Part shown: piece by piece, positions 10,246 through 20,149 of the stretch
How the letters are laid out: each line of letters begins with the position of its first letter
Numbering within the stretch: position 1 is the first letter of the stretch
Assembly: GCA_011109175.1 (NCBI GenBank)
Contig: RDEW01000039.1
Location: 540,053 to 592,216, forward strand
DNA from: Dicyema japonicum
Lineage: Eukaryota > Dicyemida > Rhombozoa > Dicyemidae
DNA length: 52,164 bases
Reading direction: 5' to 3'
Position numbers and translations under genes: made by a program
The notes under the pieces: generated by a model
Databases searched by the model: none
The model's input: only the letters and a program-made list of their open reading frames with translations
Told to the model about the DNA's origin: nothing

Positions 10246-10819
10246 ATGATTGAGGAATATCAATTGGACGAAACATCACCTACCTACTATATTTCTTATA
10301 TTCGTGGATTAAAGGATCCAATAAATTTATATGAATTAATGAACGAAAATCTAGTTTTGATAAAACCAGAATTAGTAATATTTTTATGACAATTAGATTT
10401 ACAACAAATTTCAACTTATAATAGCTTGCCTTTCAGCTTCACTAAGGAAAAAGTCGTCAAAATTAATTACAAAGTCATTTTCAAGAGAGGTTTTGGTGAA
10501 CCTGTCGATTAAACGTAAAGTAGTTCTTTATAAATTTAAAAATCAGATTTTTGATGCAATCAAACTATTTGGGTACGAAAATAGCGACAACGTCCTTATA
10601 TGCTCTACTAATAAGAATTTGTTAATCAATTGTCTCAGTACGATCAAAGGAGATTATACGTCGACTGATAAATTGAGACAATTCTGTTCGTTGACAGAAA
10701 TTTATAAAGTTTTTTTTATGTTTTAATTTAAGATCTACAATATCGACAACTATGAAGCTATGGATGAAAGGGATATCTCCTCCTTGATTTTATCGAAAAT
10801 TGCTATTTTTAATTTATGA
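10246..10819 (+). CDS. TPRKB: TPRKB / CGI-121 homologue, KEOPS subunit (apparently intact)
   Basis: Homologue of TPRKB (yeast Cgi121), the KEOPS subunit that binds the Bud32/PRPK kinase and tRNA during N6-threonylcarbamoyladenosine (t6A) synthesis. ATG 10,246, TGA 10,817-10,819. Introns are 10,375-10,396 (22 nt), 10,520-10,546 (27 nt) and 10,709-10,732 (24 nt). The spliced product is about 166 aa, close to the usual 175. Landmarks are YQLDETSPTYYIS near the N-terminus, VNLSIKRK joined to IFDAIKLFG (family NLS....ISEALKKFG), NVLICSTNKN, and LTEIYKIYNIDNYEAMDERD near the end. Intron 2 is a multiple of three with no in-frame stop, so an unspliced transcript would read through with nine extra residues. 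No frameshifts. It is one of the cleanest genes in the window. Confidence 0.86.
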
Positions 10820-10899
10820 TTATTTGTGTGTAATTGATTCAAAAGATGGATTTGGTTTTATCACTTCAATTTTTTTTCAATTCAAATTTATTATCAGAA

Positions 10900-11300
10900 A
10901 AATGAAGCGAATCATACACCAGTTGCAAAGAGAAAGTGAGCATCATCAAGAACAATAGTAATTCCAAAACGTTCACGGAACCGGATCTCCCAGTCTTGAC
11001 GAGATTGTACTTTTAATCTCTTGGAGAACACTTATAGTAGCATTTCCACCACACCAAAGTCTCAAACGAAATTGAGACGAAGGGCAAATGGTCCCGAAGT
11101 GCAGAATATTTATCCAACTTCCTCTGTTCTGCAGAGTCAGCGGCAGGACATTCTGAGTTTGTAGTCGAAATCATATTTGTCGAGGAAAGAAGTATCAACA
11201 CAGGTTACATCCAACACGATAGAGCGTCCTTATGCGAATGGAAAGATCGTCAAGTCCAACTGGTTCGATGATGGAAGAGAAACCAGCAGCTTCATGACCA
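10900..11300 (-). pseudogene. LINE remnant of the GKRPDG/YLDD family (end of endonuclease-like region)
   Basis: The reverse-strand segment AADSAEQRKLDKYSALRDHL followed by FVSISFETLVWW is the conserved tail that follows the GKRPDG...WD.T block in a LINE family represented better at 31,990-33,255. The upstream reading IEPVGLDDLS matches the LEPVGFYKRDGKRPDG block with losses. Frames are broken. Confidence 0.55.
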
Positions 11301-13048
11301 CGTTTAATATATTATTTAGGGTCACGGTCCTTGGAAAATTTTCCAGGGTTTTTCTTGAATGAAAGGGGATGAATTCCTATCGATCAATTATCTTCCCACG
11401 TTGGCATCTGTGAGCTTCACAAATAGTCAAACCAAGGCGATATGAATTGCCAACGTGAAGACTCTCATTGTCTACCAAAGAGATTGGGGAGGCATCCAAC
11501 CAACAATCGCTATCATTCATGCATGCTGAACGAAAGCAAGTCAGGAGTTGTGGTTATAGGATTTTTCTGAATTCCAAATAGATCGGGAGTTTACCACTGC
11601 CTCCAGCCTTGACTGTTGAACCGAACATTGAGAAAATTATCTACTAAGGACTTTAGGTTGAATTGCTGATGTTTATGATGTCCCAGCCCAAGAAGAGCGG
11701 CGAGCATCCTAGAACGAATAAAAAATTTTTAGCATATAGAACGCGATATGTGAATCAAATATCCTCAGTTTCTTGGATAGAGAACGGAACAAAGGGTCCT
11801 TAGACCCTCGTCAGCAGAACGAGCCCCGAGAAAAGTTGTCCAAACGATACCCCAGGGAAGACATTCATTATAATTTAATTACTAGCAACGCAGTTCTCTT
11901 CGCTCAGATCAAGCTAACTCTTCTAAACAGTGACATGCTCAGCTTGTCCCTGACCCAGTATTGATCCCAAACTTTTATTTTAATATTTCGATCTATTCTA
12001 ACTCAAGGACCCACCCACATGTGAACTATCATGTCTTGGAGGTCCTCAACCTTACTTTATATCAAGTTCTCACTTTAGCTTATTTGGAACCATCCATAAA
12101 AATTTCCTTATGCAACGAAATCGATTGCAGACAAATGGGCACGATAATACACTAACTTACTAATTTATAAATAAATTATTAGCAAAATACATGTAATTAT
12201 ACCAACTATCATCCTATACAGCCAACTTCTGAATCTTGATTCACCAAATTCTTTTAATTTTTCTCTGATAAAATTCCTACGTGCCTCAGAACCTCGGGTT
12301 TTCGGTATCTAAAATTTCCTTCCCTCAGAACTTCGGATTTTTGATGTCTTCTGAATTTGTCGCTTCTTCTATTTTCACAAGAAGAAAGATAAGATTCCAT
12401 CTTTAAATTTTGGTTGAAAATTATTCTGACGATAACTATCAGTTAATTGACTAAAAAAGAGTTGTGTTAATGGCATCGGTTTTTTGTATTAAATATCCTC
12501 ATTGTCTCATAGGGAATTCAGTTTAATACACATTGGTGAAATTTTCAAGCTTGAATCCTTAGCAGTTTAAAAACCTTGAAAAACTCTGATATATCAACTG
12601 CTACATGGTGACATCATAATTCGGTAGTTTGAAGAATGAGAGACGAAGATATTAAAATTTAGTCTCTTACTCGGTAGGACTAAGATTTTTAAATTACTAA
12701 CACGAGTGTTTTGAAAATTAGTTCTTAGTAATTTCAATAAGAAATGTTAAAATATACCAGTAATCAATGAACGGAAATGCGTTTTCAATTGAGAGCGGAT
12801 ACCCTTGATTTATAAAAACATTTAGCTTGTTAACTATTCGTGTTAAATAATATGGGGACAAACAAATTATTAGTGATAATAGTACAACAATAACGTATAA
12901 TTAATAAAATGAAGTCAGAAAGGCAGCGCGATAGCGAAAATCACCCGAATGCGCAGAAATCTGACCTCCTCTAAGTCGATTCAGAATAGGAATTAAAGTT
13001 AATAAATATAAAAGAATTCAAAACTTTATTCATTTTAAATTACATATT

Positions 13049-13254
13049 ATTATTATAAGCACGTACGCGATGCCAAGATCAAGACAAAGCATGTGCAACA
13101 CGAAAAGTTAACAATCTAATTAACATAAGGCACTTTCCAATCCTCCTGAGATCTTCATCTAGGATTACCGGCAGTGTTGTCATCGGCCGGCGCGGAAACG
13201 CAGAGCCTCTAAGATAAAATACTCCTCCATTGCTATGTTGGCAAGGGTCCCCAT
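13049..13254 (-). mobile_element. 5'-truncated RTE 3' end with target-site duplication
   Basis: The reverse strand encodes AFPRRPMTTLPVILDEDLRR, the C-terminal stretch of the RTE-type protein, and ends in the (taa)n tail. The duplication taaattacatatt is at 13,036-13,048 and 13,255-13,267. The partner arm has a single uninterrupted copy of the site near 38,990 (ctgtaatttaaaatg). Confidence 0.82.
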
Positions 13255-13547
13255 TAAATTACATATTTTTAACTAATAAATAAAATATGTAAGTAAGGTT
13301 AATATAATTATAAAATGTAATAAAAAAATTCACAATATATTGGTCGGTTAGTAAAAAACTCAAAGCCATAAAAAAATTCCTGATCGACCGTTTTCATTTT
13401 TTTGCAACTTCAAAAAAATTTACTTTTCATTTTTAGAAGAATTATTATTTTAATATAAATTCTAAAATTTAATTATATGATGCTCATTCTAAATACTTAA
13501 CTTTCAAGTAACATTAAAAAAATTTTACGTAGGAAAGCACTGCAGTG

Positions 13548-14355
13548 CTTATTGATTTCGTCTGCCGGGATATGGATACGCTGGAAACTATACTAAAAGT
13601 GATCCCTCAAAGCTTGGAGGACTGGCCCCTGGTAGTAAACTCAGACAAAACAAAAAGAACTAGCATATCCCGTTACACGACGCGAAAAACAATGGAGAAC
13701 ATGCAAGAAAGTTGGATCTCTCTTAGGGGACTCTGAGGACGTTATTCACAGAAAAGTTCTGGCGGTTGCTTCTTCAAAAAATTGTGGGCGATTTGGATGT
13801 GATGAAAGTACATAGGCACTCGCCTTCGAATTAGGTTGTACAACTCTTTTATCGAACCAATTCTACTTTATAATGCGGGGACCTAGGGCTTAACTACCAA
13901 AGAACTGGAAAATCTCACTCTTTCCACAGGAAACAACGGGGACTTCTTCTGGGAGTCTACTGGCCAAAACGGATAACCAACGACGAGCTATATAGAATTA
14001 CTCAAACAACAAAGATTGGGAATAAAGTTACTTGTGTAAAATGGCAGCTCTTTGGACATATCCTAAGAGCTTCGAAACTGGCACCGGCCAATCAGGCCAT
14101 GGAATCATACATTTTTGTATTTAACAAGACAACGTATCGAGGTCGACAAAGAACAACGTTTCCGTCGACGCTCGACAAAGAACTCACTTGCATGAAAACA
14201 GGAAAGGATCTGGATGATCTGAGGGCGGTTGCCAGAAACAGAGGAGGGTGAAAAACGACTCACAGCGCGTGTCCAGAGATGCATGTCAAAAGTAGAATCT
14301 CAAATTAATCAACTTTTCTGGTTCCGCAGACATTGAAATAATAATAATAATAATA
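13548..14355 (+). mobile_element. 5'-truncated RTE copy with target-site duplication
   Basis: Begins just inside the YADDVDF motif (LIDFVCRDMDTLETILKV), runs through the thumb and C-terminal W.LFGHILRA region with several frameshifts, and ends in (aat)n at 14,336-14,355. It is bracketed by aaagcactgcagtg at 13,534-13,547 and 14,356-14,369. The partner arm has one uninterrupted site near 38,778 (aacactagtgctttcc). The product would lack most of the reverse transcriptase. Confidence 0.85.
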
Positions 14356-14713
14356 AAAGCACTGCAGTGTTGGTTCAAAGACAATAGAAACCTTTCGAAA
14401 GATTTTCGGCAAACAACATCATCCACTTCGCTGCAATTTCAAATATGGAAATTTCGAAAGTTTGTTAGAAAGCAGTTTTAATTCACTTTAGTTTAATCTT
14501 GATATATTTTATGATAAACATTTATCTAATTTTGTCTGCCAATTACTGTTATTACACAAACCGTATGCATTCACTGGTATTATGTCGCGAGCGCAATGAG
14601 CGACCGAGCGCTACGTGCGACCAGTCAATGTCAATCAATCAAATTAATGTCAATCAATCAAATTTTTTTCAAGATTAAGAATAATTATTTTTAACAGCTA
14701 TTAGTGACTACAT

Positions 14714-15641
14714 TCAACTTCTTAAGTCTTTTGAATGTATTTTCATTACCGATCCATCACTATTTTCCACATTGACAAAATTGTTAGACAATTTTGCAAA
14801 AATAGTAACTGGATCCCCATACGGATGTTCGAACTTTGTTAATTAGAAGGATTCGTCATAATCTTTTGAATGCGAGCCTTTTAAGTAATTAAAAATTGAA
14901 TACAATATCTTCAACATCCAAAACATATTTTGAGCGATGTACTCCCATTTTCCTATTCATTTTCTTATAATATGAGACTCCAAATTAATTTTAGGAAAAT
15001 TAAACTCAAATTCATCTAAAAATATATTTGAATACAAAACCTTTTCTAAATGTTTCTATGTTGTCTCGTTCAGTATTGTTTTTTTACTAAGTATTAATCC
15101 TGGAATCCCACGATATCTTTGGAACGGACTAACTCCTACGAAAAAATATAGGAAACAATTTACCTGTAGATAAGTGAGGCGTTTGATTATACAAAAAACA
15201 GCTTTTCGAATGTATCTCACCAACTCCTTTTCATTATCCAAACTCATCATTTTTGACAAGCTTCTTGTGATCTTCTGGTTAAATATCTCCACAAACCCTT
15301 GACTTTGGGGATTGTTGGGTCTTCCATGTATTTGCATAACTTTGTCATATGACAATTTTTGAATTCTGTACCATTGTCGGATTGTAAATATTCCATAAAA
15401 ATTTCTTCTAGTTTATGGGCCACTTCATTTCCACTTTTATTCACAAGATTTTTCGTAAAAGCACATTTGGAATAAACATCAACAACAGAAAGCAACCAAG
15501 AGAAATGATTATTTTGATCTTTAAATCTATAAAATAACATAAACTTTCAGACCTTTTAAGATCAATCAGATCGACTTGAAATTTCTCATTAGGCGCATCG
15601 GAAACAATATGAGTTGAATCATCATATTGTTTTCGTGGCAC
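14714..15641 (-). CDS. DDE integrase, Ginger/KRBA2-like, with three or more 26-28 nt introns
   Basis: A retroviral-type integrase core. The reverse strand reads APNEKFQVDLIDLKR (first Asp), an intron at 15,527-15,552 (26 nt), HFSWLLSVVDVYSK, LQSDNGTEF (second Asp), IHGRPNNPQSQGFVEIFNQ (Glu), YNQTPHLSTG, an intron at 15,136-15,163 (28 nt), VSPFQRYRGIPGLIL, RSKYVLDVEDI, an intron at 14,878-14,903 (26 nt), and HPYGDPVTIFAKL ending HSKDLR-stop (14,714-14,716). All three catalytic residues are present. Single-base shifts occur after EF (near 15,345), before YNQTP (near 15,200) and near 14,850. The N-terminal zinc-binding part is not seen. The HG.P..PQSQG.VE form resembles Ginger transposons and the KRBA2/SCAND3 integrases rather than Gypsy. 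Host-like introns suggest either intron gain in an element or a domesticated gene. Confidence 0.72.
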
Positions 15642-15645
15642 TGAG

Positions 15646-15694
15646 AATTTTTTTTTCCAAAAATATTAAAATTTTTTTGGAAAAAAAATTAATA
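15646..15694. repeat. Near-perfect AT palindrome
   Basis: Arms tttttttttccaaaaa and tttttggaaaaaaaa flank a short ttaaaat-type loop, giving a hairpin just upstream of the first integrase exon seen. Function unknown. Confidence 0.6.
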
Positions 15695-15714
15695 AAATTT
15701 AAACAATAGAAGTC

Positions 15715-15970
15715 AGGTAGTTGCCGCCCTCACTGCGTGGATGTTCCCTCTCAAAATTGCGAGCGAAATTCGCTCAAATAGCCAGCGGCGTTCACGGGGA
15801 TCTCTGTTCACGGAGATTTTCTTTCACAAATGTCCGACTTAGAATTGGCAAATATTGTGTGATTTTTGACATATGACATTAATTGACACATGATTTGTTG
15901 CGGGTTGTGCATGGTTGTGCGTTGTGCGCGCGACATATTACGAGGTAGACTGGAGGATATTTAATTTTAG
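15715..15970. repeat. Dispersed repeats next to the integrase gene
   Basis: 15,715-15,820 is related to 32,015-32,165 (forward) and 22,860-22,982 (reverse); shared words include caaata.ccagc.gcg.tca. 15,845-15,960 is a GC-rich block with gacatatgac and tgcgcgcgacatatta that recurs in reverse at 41,018-41,115 and in shorter form at 45,655-45,735 and 14,584-14,620. No coding signal. Confidence 0.6.
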
Positions 15971-15974
15971 AACA

Positions 15975-16172
15975 TTTTCATTAGATCCATCCCCACGTGG
16001 AACATATTCCGAATTAAAAAGTTTCCTTGAACAAAGTGAAAACAACTTTTGAAGACTCTTTATGACACAACGTCGTGAATTTGCCAAATTACGAATTTTC
16101 AAATTGGCCTTTCTTAGGGCAAAAATAATCGAGTCGACGTGGTCATTAACGGATATTAAATTTTCATTTAAA
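15975..16172 (-). pseudogene. Partial duplicate of the TEDC1 gene
   Basis: On the reverse strand this segment is nearly identical to 26,573-26,785 of the TEDC1 gene. It covers the end of one exon, the short intron and most of the next exon (coding ANLKIRNL and the following residues). The intron is kept, so it is a DNA-level copy and not a processed retrocopy. Similarity stops at both ends where LINE and repeat sequence begins. Confidence 0.85.
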
Positions 16173-16265
16173 ATTCTTGAATTAGCAACAGATCAATGTG
16201 ATTTTCTTTCACAAATGTCCGTAGTTCGAGTATCTTGTTCCTGATTCCATTTATGTTTAGTTAGA
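16173..16265 (-). pseudogene. LINE endonuclease N-terminal fragment
   Basis: The reverse strand encodes IRNKILELRTFVKENHIDLL followed by LIQE, the start of a Jockey-type apurinic-like endonuclease (family pattern L..F......D.LLIQET). It abuts the TEDC1 fragment. Part of the same reading (cacaaatgtccg) recurs at 15,820-15,838. Confidence 0.6.
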
Positions 16266-16689
16266 CTATTATGGCTGGTCAAGGGTTTGCCTCAACGTCT
16301 CCGCAGCGGCGCAGGCCTTTCCTTATTGGTCCACCGTGAAGATAGGGGAAAGTGTGGTTTTTTTTCCAAATGCCAGCACGTCGTCGGCGAGCCACATGAC
16401 ATTTTTTTCCAAATGACAATTTTACAAAAACTTATGTAGTTGTAAAAAGATATTGTTGAAAATATGTACAATACCCCTTTACCCACAAAAAACTCAATCT
16501 GCAGGCCTTTTAAATATCGCATAATAATGTCTGCTTTATTCTCCGTCATATTAATTAAACACGACCATCAACAAAGCAAAGAAACATACTCAAACCTTTA
16601 TTTTAAATTTAATAATAATATTGTATCATTAATATAAATAATTTATTACTGAGCGTATGTGAATTTCATGACACCCTGATAGTTGGGTC
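16266..16689. other. No recognised feature
   Basis: Mixed-composition sequence with a reverse open frame (16,292-16,549) that shows no family signal. Confidence 0.3.
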
Positions 16690-17640
16690 AAGTGTGTTTG
16701 CTAGGAAGCATGCCATAATAACGACCGAGAAAACACGGGCAACTCACCTAGGCACTATCAGACCTTTTTTGTCTGCTAAGATGTCGATGACGGTGTGCTA
16801 ATAAATGTGAGGGCGTTGATCGAACTACGAATTAATAATTTGTATGAAAGGATCAGCTTAAAAAGTTTTCATAAGGTCCTCTTCGGAGCATTGGATAACC
16901 CACACGTTGACCTTAAGTCGTCGACAATTTGACTAAAATATGGTGACAACTCACCTTGATCGGAGGCGTTGTACACGTATATGCAAGACCGCAATATTTT
17001 TTTGGGGTGATCAACAAATACGTGTCCCCATTGTAACTCAAGGAGCATGTCGGTTGATCATTTAGTCATTCGGTGTAGACCCATGCTCTGCCACGATTAT
17101 TTATACAGTCATAACGAGTAGTGCGGAGTATTCATATTCTACCATGCAATAAGTATAGTATTATCCACACCAGAAAGTTGCGGACTCATAAGGTGGAGTC
17201 TTTAGTAGAGAACATCAGGGTCCAAATCAAAGTAGACAGTGTTATACGAACCTTGGTGCTAGTCAAGCACAATAAATCTGACATTGTGGTACACGATAAG
17301 GAGTCTGCCAAAATCCTTATAATATAAGTTGGTATTACGTCCAAGACATTTGCAGACTGTTGAGGCGAGGAAAAAAAGGAAGTATGACTTGCTTGCAAAC
17401 GAGATGAGTCAGATGCTTGGTTGCAAAGTTCTCGTTATTTCAATAGTAATGACGTGGGAAGAAATTCCAACAAAGTACGACAAGGGTTATCTAAAACAGT
17501 TAGATAGGAGCTTCAGGCCTATATACAGTCCACTTTTTTAAAGCAAACACTAGAGATCCTTACACTGGAATATAAGAGGCAAAGCTCTGAGGGCTCAATT
17601 GGACAAGGCGCTCTCGGAGCTGTTTCAGCAACCAGAATCG
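16690..17640 (+). pseudogene. R2-like LINE remnant: zinc knuckle plus restriction-like endonuclease
   Basis: In order across broken frames: a C-C-H-C zinc knuckle CPHCNSRSMSVDHLVIRC at about 17,020-17,080, then CHDYLYSHNE, then HNKSDIVVHDK...ILIIEVGITS at about 17,265-17,340. That last segment has the (P/S)D...E arrangement of the restriction-like endonuclease of R2-type LINEs; the usual PD reads SD here. KRKYDLLANEMSQML and VMTWEEIPTKYDKGYL follow, typical of the C-terminal end. Stops and shifts interrupt it. The reverse transcriptase is not present upstream. Confidence 0.65.
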
Positions 17641-17779
17641 AACTTGCCTTAGGTGACAGACGAGGAAAATTGTTGATATATTGACCATATGGAAACATCA
17701 CGGCGCTTTTAATAACAGTCTACTGCAGAACCTTTACCAATATGGTCGTACTTCCCTGGACTGAGTAGTCGCTTATGTC

Positions 17780-18840
17780 AACCGCACTATCTTGGATGAT
17801 TATTATCTGTGTCTAAACGCCACTTAACTACGCCGGATAATATGGAAGTTTGGTCCTAGCTAAAGAAAGAAATTGACTAAAAAAGTATGTCCGGTTAACT
17901 CAGGATAAAAAGCTCCGTCTGATGAAAACCTCTAACGGGCATGACAAAATCCAAATCTTCCTAAAGATTCTTGGTGATTATGGAATCTCCGTTGATTAAA
18001 ATACAACAACCACTTAATCAATAAAAATTCTATCCCAGGCTTGTGGAAATTTGCACTCCTCCTTCCAATTCTGAAACCCGGAAAGACGAAGAAGGACCCA
18101 GCTTCATCGCGTTACATTGTTCGATATCGAAAATCCTTGAGAGGTTGGTACTCTCTAAAATCAAAGACTTTCGGTAGTGACATTTCAATATGGATTCAAA
18201 AAGGAGAACTTTCTACATTAGTCAGACATCTGAAAACCACGATGCTTCATTGACGTCCACAAGGTTTTCAACACACTGTCGAGGAAGATTCTTACTTGGA
18301 AAAAATCAACAAGAATCTTCGGAAAGCTTAAAGACAGTCAAAATATTTTCCCCGGTTTTTTCTTAATGATGTTCCCCAAGGATCTTCATTGTCCCCATTT
18401 TTATTCAATCTATTCATGTTCGATCTCCATACACCGGAATCCGAAAAGATATTCTTCTCACTTATGCTGACAACATTTCATAGCTTCACACGATCGAGAC
18501 ATCCAGACTGCTATTCCAAAATTGGAACGGAATCTGGATCGTCTTAACGAATGTTTATTGAAGAACCGTTTGTCGAACAGTACTGAGAAGTCCGCCACAA
18601 ATCTTTTCACATAAGACAAGAGATTGGGAAGGCAGAAAGTCGAATTAAAAGCGAATAACGACGCTATCCCATTCAGCAGGTCTCAAAAGATCTTTTGGCG
18701 ATTTTTGACGCGCAAATTCATTCTTGATTTTTGAAATCGCTACTTGCAGCCTCTGATCCATTGGTAAGAAGATTTTACATTCCTTCCCAGCATTTTCTTC
18801 TGACCAGTAAGTCGATCACTCACGGGAGATCTGATTCTTA
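17780..18840 (+). pseudogene. Jockey-like LINE reverse transcriptase, degenerate
   Basis: Readable motifs in several frames: KTSNGHDKIQIFLKILGD (about 17,930), LWKFALLLPILKPGKTKKDP (about 18,040), and VPQGSSLSPFLFNLFM (about 18,375), followed by a damaged YADD-like region. The order matches fingers and palm of a Jockey/CR1-type reverse transcriptase. Numerous stops. Confidence 0.7.
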
Positions 18841-19604
18841 ACTTTATATTTATTTGTTATTCCCCCTTCTCGGAATTGCACCGGAATTTTGATGATGTTG
18901 TTTGCTGGAAATCTTTCGAAAAATTGTTGGCGTTCTCAAATTAACATAACTGCTAGTGTCTGTTGTCCAGACCCTCACTTTAAAGTGGGACCTGGTTCGA
19001 CGCCATTCCAAGCAGAGTACTCTGGACTTTTATTTACGACGACTCAATTCGAATCGTCTCTCATTGCGACTTGGACTGAAGATCTATGTGCCACATCATT
19101 GTAGATGCGGTGATCATATATGACAGTTTTGAACTACGTCTACTGCTGTGATAGAATAGCACCAGCACGGTCCCCTGACGCAAGGTTTTAAAGGAAATCA
19201 TTCAAAGGGTTTTGAAAACGGAGGATTTTCTCTCAGTACTCGAACCCAAAGGGACGTGTAGACGAGATGGGAAACGTCCTGGTTAAATGAACATCTTTCC
19301 AGTTGTTGCCAAAAAAAATCTAATCTTGGAGCGAATGAATTTTTAAAGAAAAAAATTCGGTAACCTAATCTCAGCATTTTCAGAAAATTTTCTCAAACAA
19401 TGTTAGCTATTCGAATGGATTTTCTTCGCAATCCTGAAGGGGAATAACCGCGCAGTTAAGGCTAATTTTTTTCATTTCGCTTTATAATTTTATTTCCTTT
19501 TGTAATAATTAAATTCTCAAGATTATAGAAGCAGAGTTTTTCAAATATCACATATAAGTTCATTCAGAACAAAGGGGAAGGGAAGAACACTTCCAGTTTT
19601 TTTC
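18841..19604. other. Decayed repeat sequence
   Basis: 18,862-18,960 resembles 38,680-38,780 and the reverse of 14,370-14,440 (shared tttgctgga/cgaaaatctttcgaaa and actagtg), a third partial copy of material from the inverted duplication. No coding signal in the rest. Confidence 0.4.
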
Positions 19605-19690
19605 AGTTATGGGAACACCTCCAATGAAGTGGGGTAGGGGAACAAATGATCCCTTTTCGACCATCCTGGCACTAGACGTTATCTGAAACA
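19605..19690 (-). mobile_element. SINE-B fragment
   Basis: The reverse strand reads ggatcatttgttcccc and cttcattggaggtgttccca, matching the middle of the SINE-B copy at 9769-10,113 (ggatcatttgctcttcccc, ccactggaggggtttccaca). Confidence 0.6.
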
Positions 19691-19739
19691 GAAAGATAAC
19701 TTGACTTCACTTCAGTAAAACAAGAGAAAATAAAAAACA

Positions 19740-20127
19740 GAGGAAAGAAAGACAAACCTTTAACCAAGTAATCAGTGGGATAATCGAATCCAGGACCAAT
19801 CGTAATTGCAAAGCTATTTTTAACTTTATCAATATCATTAACATTATCATAGGAAAAAATGTTTAATATTCTAATTAAGTTCCCACATGTGCACGAGACT
19901 ATCATCCAGCCATTCACACGATAAGATATATGTGATTGATGATGTATATGAGTATTAAGAATACAATGATAAAGAAGATACAAAATATGAAGAAATTCTT
20001 TATGGCGAATCCTTTCTGAATAGAAATCAATATTTCGGTGAAAAACGTAGAAAATAATTTTAAAAAAATTAGACGATTTGAGTGTAGCCGAACTTGAAAA
20101 AGTTGTTGGATTTCTTAAAAGTGACAA
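19740..20127 (-). CDS. Uncertain short-intron gene fragment with a possible membrane segment
   Basis: A reverse-strand frame contains VSCTCGNLIRILNIF and FAITIGPGFDYPTDYLVKG, followed by a good GT donor at the LVKG codon. In another frame just upstream lies a strongly hydrophobic stretch (NFFIFCIFFIIVFLILIYII) that a 21-nt candidate intron (about 19,900-19,920) could join. No family recognised. The RTE copy begins to the right at about 20,150 and may have broken the gene. Confidence 0.25.
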
Positions 20128-20149
20128 AGTTCGAGATATTATGTGTCTA

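Larger units (their letters stand above)
11878..14583 (-). repeat. Inverted segmental duplication, arm A (partner 38,565-40,085)
   Basis: This stretch is the reverse complement of 38,565-40,085 over most of its length. Shared blocks are atcatgtcttggaggt at 12,031 (partner near 39,900), the agatttc.gcgcattcgggtga block at 12,935 (partner near 39,070) and ccgttttcatttttttgcaa at 13,391 (partner near 38,850). Arm A contains two LINE insertions and about 400 bp of extra sequence (12,165-12,600) absent from the partner. The partner contains a SINE absent here. Confidence 0.85.
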
